Positions 6,901 to 12,408 of a DNA stretch of 12,408 bases are shown in pieces (the stretch's first letter is position 1; each line of letters begins with the position of its first letter). The DNA lies in contig CAYLHS010000064.1 of the NCBI GenBank assembly GCA_964383535.1, forward strand, positions 1-12,408. Reading direction: 5' to 3'. The stretch comes from CAYLHS01 sp964383535 (GTDB lineage: Bacteria > Actinomycetota > Acidimicrobiia > Spongiisociales > UBA4744). Made by a program: the position numbers and the translations under genes. A model generated the notes under the pieces. That model worked only from the letters and a program-made list of their open reading frames with translations, ran no database searches and was not told the origin of the DNA.

Positions 6901-7004
6901 CTTCTTGCGTGAGTAAACCGTCACCCCAGTCTTCTTGCGTGAGAATACCGCCACATGGCCGCCCAACTCACGCCGGAATGGGGTGTGTGTTTGTCCAACT
7001 CACG
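6901..7004. repeat. Palindromic intergenic element, copy 1, with a nested outer pair of arms
   Basis: The core at 6922-6985 folds as one long imperfect hairpin. CACCCC (6922-6927) pairs with GGGGTG (6980-6985), TTC (6932-6934) with GAA (6976-6978), and GCGTGAG (6937-6943) with CTCACGC (6967-6973), leaving a 23-nt loop. An outer pair encloses it: CGTGAGT (6908-6914) with ACTCACG (6998-7004). The 13-mer CTTCTTGCGTGAG occurs twice here (6901, 6931) and once more, inverted, at 9838-9850. The element fills the 151-bp gap between fabH and pspC. It has no open frame and no T-tract. I do not recognise it as a named repeat family. Confidence 0.75.
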
Positions 7005-7018
7005 AGCCGTGTCTCCTT

Positions 7019-8032
7019 CTACCAGCGCAGCAGCATCGATGCCCAGGTGAAACCACTACCGAAAGCGGCGGAGGCGACGAGCATGCCGGGCGTGAGACGG
7101 CCTTCTCGTACGGCCTCGGAGAGTCCGATCGGGATGGTCGCGGCCGTCGTGTTGGCAAACCGGTCGATGGTGTTGAAGACCTTCTCCTCGGGGATGCCCA
7201 TGCGCTGGGCGACGGCCTCGTTGATCCGCAGGTTCGCCTGGTGGAACACGAACAGGTCCACATCGTCGAGGGGTATGTCGTTGGCTTGGAGTGCCTCTTC
7301 GATCGCCTCGGGCATCAACTTGACCGCATTCACGTAGACGAGACGTCCGTTCATCTTGGGGGTGGCGAGCTTGTTGTCGACGATCTCGTGCGTGATCATG
7401 CGCGCGCCGACCGCCATGCCGGGGGCGGGCACCCACAGCTCTTCTGCGTAGGTACCGTCGGCGTGGAGATGCGTTGAGAAGATGTGCGGATCTCGGAACG
7501 GGTCCTGCACCTCGGTCGCTTCCATGATCGTCGCCCCGGCCCCGTCACCGAACAGGACCGTCACGTCGCGGCCCTCATCGCTGACATCGAGCCCTTTCGA
7601 GTGGATCTCGGCTCCAACAACGAGAACCCTTTGAGCCGACCCGTTCCGGATGTACTGGTCCGCGATGGACGTGGCATAGATGAAGCCGGTGCACTGCTGC
7701 CGAACGTCGATCGCGGGGATGCCGGGCACTCCGAGCTTGCGCTGGAGGAACACGGCCGATCCGGGGAAGTAATGATCGGGGCTGATGGTGGCGAAGAAGA
7801 TCATGTCGAGATCGTCAGGGCCGACGTCAGCCATCGCCATCGCTTGTTTGGAGGCTTCGAGGGCGAGATCCGATGTCCCGGTGTTGGCGTCTGCCCAGTG
7901 TCGCTCCCGGATGCCCGTGCGTTGGACGATCCACTCGTCAGACGTGTCGATGATCTTCGAGAGATCATCGTTGGTGATCACCCGGGGCGGTACGTAGCTG
8001 CCAACGCCGGTAACTCGTGAACGAAGTGCCAT
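7019..8032 (-). CDS. Beta-ketoacyl-ACP synthase III (FabH-like), variant with QQC active site
   Basis: Cytosolic condensing enzyme of the thiolase fold, 337 residues. The catalytic triad of KAS III is complete: Cys114 in DVRQQCTGFIYATS, His264 in FVFHQANLRINE, and Asn294 in FANTTAATIPIG. The conserved FGDGAGA is at 161-167 and GSGFTW near the end. The His-Asn spacing equals that of E. coli FabH (30 residues). Differences from housekeeping FabH are RQQC rather than AAC before the nucleophile, and about 18 extra residues between Cys and His (around 180-230). No acyl carrier protein, FabD or FabF gene is nearby, so I leave the symbol open: it may start fatty acid synthesis or condense other acyl-CoAs. 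It lies 51 bp downstream of glpD on the same strand. The ATG at 8032 has GGAAGG 8 nt upstream. Confidence 0.9.
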   Translation of the reverse strand: MALRSRVTGVGSYVPPRVITNDDLSKIIDTSDEWIVQRTGIRERHWADANTGTSDLALEASKQAMAMADVGPDDLDMIFFATISPDHYFPGSAVFLQRKLGVPGIPAIDVRQQCTGFIYATSIADQYIRNGSAQRVLVVGAEIHSKGLDVSDEGRDVTVLFGDGAGATIMEATEVQDPFRDPHIFSTHLHADGTYAEELWVPAPGMAVGARMITHEIVDNKLATPKMNGRLVYVNAVKLMPEAIEEALQANDIPLDDVDLFVFHQANLRINEAVAQRMGIPEEKVFNTIDRFANTTAATIPIGLSEAVREGRLTPGMLVASAAFGSGFTWASMLLRW

Positions 8033-8063
8033 TCCCTGTGCCTTCCCGCGGGTGGGGCATGGT

Positions 8064-8075
8064 ATCGCGCGCGAT
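8064..8075. promoter_or_regulatory. 12-bp perfect palindrome between glpD and the KAS III gene
   Basis: ATCGCGCGCGAT is a perfect palindrome in the 51-bp gap. On the minus strand it is followed at once by ACCAT, giving a possible weak -10 (TACCAT) for the KAS III gene. It could be an operator, but in GC-rich DNA such a CG-alternating palindrome can occur by chance. Confidence 0.25.
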
Positions 8076-8083
8076 CGCCGTGT

Positions 8084-9769
8084 TCAGGCCGGGTGCCGTA
8101 TCTCAGGTGCGCCGAGCCTGACAGCATCGGCGGTGTGATCGTCCGGTTGGCGTTGCGAGTCGCGCTCCGCCTCGACGCGCGCGAGGTAGTAGGCGACCTC
8201 GCGTTGAATCGTTGCTTCGTCCCATCCGAGCACTGGAGCCATGATCCGTGCGGTCCGTTCGGCGACGGCGGTGCCGCGATCCGCGGTCTCGACCGAGATG
8301 CGGGTCCGTCTGGCGAGCACATCGTCGAGGTGGAGGGCTCCCTCATGGGACGCTGCGTAGGCCGCTTCGGCTTCCAGGTAGCCGCCCGAGAGTCCGGCAC
8401 CGAGCGCCGGATTGGCGTCGATCGTCTGGAGCAGTTCATCGACGAGGGTGCCGTATCGGTGGAGGAGGTGCTGCACCATCTCGGTGGGCATGCGTCGTCG
8501 GTTGGCCAGGTCCTGGCGTCCATCCCACAGGGCGTGGAATCCGTCGGCGCCAAGGAGAGGGACGTGCTCGGTGGTCGAGTTCGGGAAGCTCCCTCCCAGG
8601 GTTGCGGCCGCGGCATCGATAACGTCCTTGGCCATCACTCGGTAGGTGGTGAACTTGCCGCCGGCGATGGTGATCAGACCTGGCACGACCTCGCTCACCG
8701 CGTGTTCACGACTCAGCTTCGACGTAGAGTCCGACTCCCCGTAGAGCAGGGGACGAAGTCCTGCATAGACCCCTTCGACATTGTCGTGGGTGATGGGCGG
8801 GTCGATCATTCGATTGACGTGGCCGAGCAGGTAGTCGATGTCCGTCCTCGATGCTGCCGGATGTGCCAGGTCGAGGTTCCAGTCGGTGTCGGTCGTGCCG
8901 ATGATCCAGTGTCGACCCCACGGGATGACGAACAGGACGCTCTTTTCGGTTTTCGTGATGAGGCCGACGGTGCCCTCGATGCGGTCTCGCGGCACGACGA
9001 GATGGATGCCTTTCGAGGCACGGACGTGGATCGCCCCACGCCCAGCGAGGTCCTGGATGTGGTCGGTCCACACGCCCGTCGCGTTCACGACTGCGCGTGA
9101 TCGGATCTGAAAGCGCTCTCCCGACTCGAGGCAGTGTGCCTCCACCCCGGTAACGCGCCCTCTGTCCTGCAGGATGCCCACAGCTTCGACGCTCGGTGCG
9201 ATGGCTGCTCCGTGAGCGGCCGCGGTTCGAGCGACGGTCACGACGAAGCGGGCGTCGTCTTCCTCGGCGTCCCAATACCGAACGGCACCGACGAGGCTGT
9301 CACGCCGCAGGGCCGGGAACAGGCCGACCGCCTTGGTGCGTGAGAGCTGCTGGTGGTGGGGAAGCGAACTCGGGCCTGCAAACACGTCGTAGAGGGTGAC
9401 CCCTGCACCGACGTAGAGACGCTCCCATGCCCGGTGGGTGAGGGGGTACAGGAATGAGACAGGGCGGACGAGGTGGGGTGCGAGGCGATCCAGGAGCAGC
9501 CCACGTTCGCGGAGGGCTTCACGGACGAGACGGACGTCGAGTTGTTCCAGGTAGCGAAGTCCACCGTGGACGAGCTTGCTGGAACGGCTCGACGTGCCGG
9601 ACGCGAGATCCCGCTGCTCGATGAGGCCGACGGTCATGCCTCTGGTGGCTGCGTCGAGTGCGGCGCCGGCGCCCGTGATGCCACCTCCGATGATGAGAAC
9701 GTCGTACGTTTCGGTCTTCAAGCGCCCGATGTCACGGCTGCGTTGGCTCGGATTGAGTGCACCGCTCAT
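8084..9769 (-). CDS. glpD: FAD-dependent glycerol-3-phosphate dehydrogenase
   Basis: Membrane-associated flavoenzyme oxidising sn-glycerol 3-phosphate to dihydroxyacetone phosphate and passing electrons to quinone. It is 561 residues, usual for GlpD. The FAD-binding Rossmann motif DVLIIGGGITGAGAALDAAT lies at about 23-42, followed by the GlpD signature SGTSSRSSKLVHGGLRYLE at 57-75. Mid-protein blocks RSRAVVNATGVWTDHI, ASKGIHLVVPRDR and PWGRHWIIGTTDTDW are typical of the DAO fold. The C-terminal DAO_C domain covers about 410-530. No glpF or glpK is nearby. The ATG at 9769 is the most upstream possible start (an in-frame TGA lies 6 nt before it). A TAGCCT box ends 6 nt before the ATG, fitting a leaderless transcript. 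The KAS III gene follows after 51 bp. Confidence 0.95.
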   Translation of the reverse strand: MSGALNPSQRSRDIGRLKTETYDVLIIGGGITGAGAALDAATRGMTVGLIEQRDLASGTSSRSSKLVHGGLRYLEQLDVRLVREALRERGLLLDRLAPHLVRPVSFLYPLTHRAWERLYVGAGVTLYDVFAGPSSLPHHQQLSRTKAVGLFPALRRDSLVGAVRYWDAEEDDARFVVTVARTAAAHGAAIAPSVEAVGILQDRGRVTGVEAHCLESGERFQIRSRAVVNATGVWTDHIQDLAGRGAIHVRASKGIHLVVPRDRIEGTVGLITKTEKSVLFVIPWGRHWIIGTTDTDWNLDLAHPAASRTDIDYLLGHVNRMIDPPITHDNVEGVYAGLRPLLYGESDSTSKLSREHAVSEVVPGLITIAGGKFTTYRVMAKDVIDAAAATLGGSFPNSTTEHVPLLGADGFHALWDGRQDLANRRRMPTEMVQHLLHRYGTLVDELLQTIDANPALGAGLSGGYLEAEAAYAASHEGALHLDDVLARRTRISVETADRGTAVAERTARIMAPVLGWDEATIQREVAYYLARVEAERDSQRQPDDHTADAVRLGAPEIRHPA

Positions 9770-9775
9770 GCCTCA

Positions 9776-9781
9776 AGGCTA
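9776..9781 (-). promoter_or_regulatory. Candidate -10 box of glpD (leaderless)
   Basis: TAGCCT on the minus strand with 6 nt between it and the ATG. Transcription 7 nt downstream would begin on the A of the start codon. GAGG lies only one base from the ATG, too close for a normal Shine-Dalgarno sequence. Palindromic element copy 2 lies 16 bp upstream. Confidence 0.5.
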
Positions 9782-9797
9782 GAGAACCTGGGACTTC

Positions 9798-9857
9798 CCC
9801 TGTTCGAGCGTGAGTTCAGTCCACAATGCCTACCTGACTCACGCAAGAAGGACAGGG
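9798..9857. repeat. Palindromic intergenic element, copy 2
   Basis: A hairpin related to the one at 6922-6985 but in opposite orientation. CCCTG (9798-9802) pairs with CAGGG (9853-9857), TTC (9803-9805) with GAA (9847-9849), and GCGTGAGT (9808-9815) with ACTCACGC (9837-9844). CAG/CTG extends the stem inward. The gap between the 7-bp arms is 23 nt, as in copy 1. The minus strand carries the same CTTCTTGCGTGAG 13-mer. The outer stem differs in sequence from copy 1 yet still pairs. It sits between the divergent glpD and 9951 genes, so it is not a terminator for either. Confidence 0.75.
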
Positions 9858-9913
9858 TGATGGGGGTGTCGGGCCGTCTGCGGATAGGCGGGTTCTCCTG
9901 GTTTCGCGCACGG

Positions 9914-9919
9914 TAGCCT
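9914..9919 (+). promoter_or_regulatory. Candidate -10 box of the Rossmann/SDR-like gene
   Basis: TAGCCT, 31 nt before the GTG at 9951, identical to the boxes of glpD and the thioesterase gene. The expected start site is near 9926. No clear -35. Confidence 0.45.
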
Positions 9920-9950
9920 GGAGGTACGCCCGGCGAGTACGGAGGTACGC
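9920..9950 (+). repeat. Duplicated GGAGGTACGC in the leader, second copy the ribosome binding site
   Basis: The 10-mer GGAGGTACGC occurs at 9920-9929 and 9941-9950, 21 bp apart. The second copy supplies GGAGG with 5 nt spacing to the GTG at 9951 and so supports that start. The first straddles the predicted transcription start. Confidence 0.6.
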
Positions 9951-11633
9951 GTGGAGGACCGAACGTTCATGATTCTCGGAGGAGCCGGGCTGGTCGGCTT
10001 TCAGGTCGCACACCGCATCGCGACCGATCTGCATCCTGAGCGCATCGTGATCGCTTCGCTGTACGAGAGGGACACTGAACAAGCGTGCGCTGATCTTCGC
10101 GCCCTGTTCCCTGATGGCACGACAGAGTTCGTGGGGGAGTGGGGTGACGTCTTCGCCAGAGAAGCGTTTGCGCAGACCTCGCGCAGAGAGCTGCTGGAGG
10201 ATGAAGATGCCCGAGAGGGCATCTTCGCTGATTTGCTGGGTCCTATCGACGAAGCGTTCGACCGATCTCGTCTTGCGCACCTGATCGATCGGTACCGGCC
10301 GGACGTGATCATCGACTCGATCAATACGGCGACGGCCATCAGCTACCAGGACGTGTACACGACGTCGAAGATCGCCAAACGGAGCATCGACCGGCTTCAG
10401 ATGGACTCGTCGTTGCCTGTGGATGTCGTCGCTCACGATGTCGAGAGTCTGATCCTCTCCCAGGCGGTGCCCCAGCTCATCAGACACGCCATGATCCTCG
10501 ACCGGGCTATGCGGGAGGTGGGCACGAGGCTGTATCTGAAAATCGGCACGACCGGGACGGGCGGAATGGGGTTGAACATTCCGTATACCCACTCCGAGGA
10601 TCGCCCCTCCGCCCAGTTGATGACTAAAGCGTCTGTCGCGTTTGCCCACACGGGCTTGCTGTTTCTGATGGGTCGCACTGCGGGTGGCCCGATCGTCAAG
10701 GAGATCAAGCCGGCGGCCATGGTCGGCTTTGGCGACATCGGCTATCGGACGATCACCGAGCGCGGCGAGCCGGTTCGCCTCTACGAGGCGATGACCGAAC
10801 TGCTCGATAAAAAGCTTCAGGTTCGAATGGACCCGGGAGCCTTCGAGGCGGGGTCCGAGCTGCAACTGCCCGTGGTCGCCACCGGTGAGAACGGGGTGTT
10901 CACCAAGGGTGAGTTCGAGGCGATCACGGCACTACGGCAGATGGAGTTCGTGACCGCCGAAGAGGTGGCGGACATCTGTTTCCAGGAGATCGTGGGTTCC
11001 ACGACCGGCAGGGATGTCATTGGAGCGATGGATGCTGCCGTGGTCGACCCGAGCTACCGGGCGGGCGTGCTGCGCCAGGACGCGCTTGCTCGCCTCCAAC
11101 GGCTCGAGGAGAAGACCGACACCCACAGCGTGGCGCTCGGGCAGCTCGGACCGCCCGAGTTGTCGAAGCTGCTGTGGGAAGCCGAGTTGCTGAAGCTGAC
11201 CTATGGAAGGCTGCCTGCGGTACTCGCTGCCACCGGTGCTGAGATAGCTCGTGCGACGACCGAGTTGTTGAAGGAACGTCCGAGTCTTCGGGACACGATC
11301 ACGTCGCTGGGTCTGCCGATCCTGACGATGGAGGGCGATGCGCTGGTGCGAGGCCCCCGCATCAGGATCCCCGAGACGGCCGGCGAGACGGTCATTCCCA
11401 TGTCCGACGAGGACATGGAGCGCTGGGCCGCGAAAGGCTGGGTCGATCTGCGACCTGAGAATTTCGCCTTGTGGCAGCAGCGGTTCCAGGCGATGCGGGA
11501 AGCGCGCTTGGGGAAGGCCCAGCGTGGGTCGGCGGGGATTGTGCCGGCAGCAGTTGCGTCGGACGACATCACGATTGGGTCGGTGGTGAGCTGGGTGCTG
11601 ATCAACGAGCTGGGCGGGTTCCGAACCAAGTAG
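9951..11633 (+). CDS. Large Rossmann-fold (extended-SDR-like) protein of unknown function
   Basis: A 560-residue cytosolic protein whose name I do not recognise. The N-terminus is a Rossmann nucleotide-binding fold: TFMILGGAGLVGFQVAHRIA at 5-24 fits the GxxGxxG pattern of NAD(P)-dependent extended SDRs, followed by RIVIASLYER. PDVIIDSINTAT (117-128) fits the fourth strand of that fold. LYLKIGTTGTGGMG (194-207) sits where extended SDRs have their Ser/Thr strand, and SEDRPSAQLMTK (215-226) where they have the YxxxK. Gln222 is four before Lys226, so the usual catalytic Tyr seems missing there. A separate YTTSK at 136-140 seems too early. The C-terminal 260 residues are mostly helical, with no motif I can name. 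Start: GTG with GGAGG 5 nt upstream. Transcribed alone, divergent from glpD. Confidence 0.8.
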   Translation: MEDRTFMILGGAGLVGFQVAHRIATDLHPERIVIASLYERDTEQACADLRALFPDGTTEFVGEWGDVFAREAFAQTSRRELLEDEDAREGIFADLLGPIDEAFDRSRLAHLIDRYRPDVIIDSINTATAISYQDVYTTSKIAKRSIDRLQMDSSLPVDVVAHDVESLILSQAVPQLIRHAMILDRAMREVGTRLYLKIGTTGTGGMGLNIPYTHSEDRPSAQLMTKASVAFAHTGLLFLMGRTAGGPIVKEIKPAAMVGFGDIGYRTITERGEPVRLYEAMTELLDKKLQVRMDPGAFEAGSELQLPVVATGENGVFTKGEFEAITALRQMEFVTAEEVADICFQEIVGSTTGRDVIGAMDAAVVDPSYRAGVLRQDALARLQRLEEKTDTHSVALGQLGPPELSKLLWEAELLKLTYGRLPAVLAATGAEIARATTELLKERPSLRDTITSLGLPILTMEGDALVRGPRIRIPETAGETVIPMSDEDMERWAAKGWVDLRPENFALWQQRFQAMREARLGKAQRGSAGIVPAAVASDDITIGSVVSWVLINELGGFRTK

Positions 11634-11709
11634 GGCCCCCTCCCGTTCTTGTCAATCCTGGCTTCGCCCAGCGAGGGTGGACGTGACAAGAACGGGGATT
11701 GGTGGGGCC
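11634..11709. repeat. Long inverted repeat after the Rossmann gene and upstream of nhaA
   Basis: CCCGTTCTTGTCA (11642-11654) pairs perfectly with TGACAAGAACGGG (11684-11696). An outer GGCCCC (11634-11639) pairs with GGGGCC (11704-11709). Inside the loop CTGG (11658-11661) pairs with CCAG (11668-11671) around CTTCGC. It starts at the stop codon at 11633 and could end that transcript, but there is no T-tract. It shares only TTCTTG with the other palindromic elements, so kinship is doubtful. Confidence 0.7.
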
Positions 11710-11739
11710 GGCGACCTCAACAGCGCGTCGGTTCTCATC

Positions 11740-11745
11740 TAGACT
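11740..11745 (+). promoter_or_regulatory. Candidate -10 box of nhaA
   Basis: TAGACT, 44 nt before the ATG at 11790, matching the TAGNNT pattern of the other promoters. The leader would be about 38 nt. No clear -35. Confidence 0.4.
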
Positions 11746-11789
11746 CCCCAACTCGAACCACCCGGGTCGAAAGGCGAACGGCGGCTGAC

Positions 11790-12408
11790 ATGGAACCGAG
11801 TCACCGAACCTGGGCTACGTCGGACAGATTCATACCGAAGGCGTTCATCAGACCTCTCCTCCGGTTCGGCCAGATCGAGGCATCCTCTGGCATCGTGCTG
11901 CTGGCTGCGGCCGTCGCTGCACTGATCTGGGCGAACAGCGCACTCTCCGACAGTTACCACGCGATACTCGACACTCACGTGGTTGTGGAGTTCGGAACCT
12001 TCCACTTCGATGAATCTGTTCTCCACATCATCAACGATGGCCTGATGGCCATCTTCTTCTTCGTTGTCGGTCTCGAGATCAAGCGCGAACTCGTCGTGGG
12101 CGACCTTCAGGATCCGAAGGCCGCGGTCCTCCCTGTCACCGCTGCCCTGGGAGGGATGATCTTCCCCGCCATCATCTATGCAGCTGTCACGATCGGTCAG
12201 GGTGCCGAGATCGCTCGCGGGTGGGGCATCCCGATGGCAACTGACATCGCCTTCGCGGTCGGGATCGTGGCACTCATAGGTCCACGCATCCCTTCAGGGG
12301 CAAAGCTCTTTCTGTTGTCTGTCGCTGTCGCCGATGACATCGGTGTCATCGCAGTCATCGCCATCTTCTACACCTCGGATCTGAAAGCCGGCTACCTGGC
12401 GGCCGCCG
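11790..12408 (+). CDS. nhaA: Na+/H+ antiporter NhaA, partial at C-terminus
   Basis: Membrane antiporter exchanging Na+ for H+ in pH and salt homeostasis. The first 206 residues are in the window, roughly half of the protein. Family hallmarks are clear: IEASSGIVLLAAAVAALIWA (29-48), NDGLMAIFFFVVGLEIKREL (82-101), ATDIAFAVGIVALIG (150-164) and SVAVADDIGVIAVIAIFYT (177-195). The tandem Asp182-Asp183 corresponds to the transport aspartates 163-164 of E. coli NhaA, Asp152 to Asp133, and Glu96/Arg99/Glu100 to the pH-sensor cluster Glu78/Arg81/Glu82. The N-terminus is about 15 residues longer than in E. coli. The ATG at 11790 has only a weak GGCGG 5 nt upstream. The gene stands alone after the inverted repeat. 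Confidence 0.95.
   Translation, partial: MEPSHRTWATSDRFIPKAFIRPLLRFGQIEASSGIVLLAAAVAALIWANSALSDSYHAILDTHVVVEFGTFHFDESVLHIINDGLMAIFFFVVGLEIKRELVVGDLQDPKAAVLPVTAALGGMIFPAIIYAAVTIGQGAEIARGWGIPMATDIAFAVGIVALIGPRIPSGAKLFLLSVAVADDIGVIAVIAIFYTSDLKAGYLAAA

Noticed and set aside
6901..6943. Two 13-bp direct repeats 30 bp apart, CRISPR-like at a glance
   Set aside because: Only two units, too short, and the second belongs to a palindromic element; no cas genes.
8093..9100. Plus-strand open frame of 335 codons
   Set aside because: Antisense shadow of glpD with no recognisable features.
9816..10865. Long minus-strand open frame of 349 codons
   Set aside because: Antisense shadow of the 9951 gene: no domain or membrane pattern, very rich in Arg/His/Asp, and it runs across the palindromic element; the plus frame has a Rossmann motif and a ribosome site.
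11749..11775. tRNA T-arm-like GGTTCGA on the minus strand
   Set aside because: No acceptor, D or anticodon stems can be built around it.

Overview
This is an ordinary-looking chromosomal stretch of a high-GC bacterium, most likely an actinomycete (Actinomycetota), possibly Acidimicrobiia-like. The clues are high GC in all codons, GTG starts, very short 5' leaders, conserved -10 boxes of the form TAGNNT, and the mix of gene families. The taxonomic call is an inference. I see no phage, plasmid, insertion sequence or CRISPR. Two genes run off the edges: an aldo/keto reductase on the left and nhaA on the right.

Layout. Positions 1-1215 (minus) hold a hotdog thioesterase followed by an aldo/keto reductase one base downstream. 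A divergent membrane methyltransferase-like gene (1279-1875, plus) meets a large minus-strand block. In transcription order that block holds: glpD (9769-8084) and a KAS III gene (8032-7019); then a PspC / LiaF-like / small membrane protein operon with two 4-bp overlaps (6867-5724); then a TPP riboswitch with its own promoter (about 5698-5598) and a thiamine ABC transporter thiB-thiP-thiQ (5560-1882). Divergent from glpD is a 560-residue Rossmann/SDR-like protein of unknown function (9951-11633, plus). After a strong inverted repeat comes nhaA (11790 to the edge, plus).

The best-supported functional unit is the thiamine uptake operon. An aptamer with the hallmark TPP-riboswitch sequences precedes a lipoprotein binding protein, a fused two-domain permease and an ATPase, all translationally coupled. 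The thiB ribosome binding site lies in a perfect 6-bp hairpin, which suggests translational control.

The most unusual signal is non-coding. A palindromic element with the exact 13-mer CTTCTTGCGTGAG occurs as two full copies in opposite orientation, upstream of pspC and of glpD. Both have a 23-nt spacer between the 7-bp arms, and the outer stems differ in sequence but still pair. One locus also carries an extra outer pair of arms. A third, different inverted repeat (13-bp perfect arms) lies upstream of nhaA. A 57-residue membrane protein gene completes a set of three neighbouring proteins that share the same transmembrane hairpin domain.
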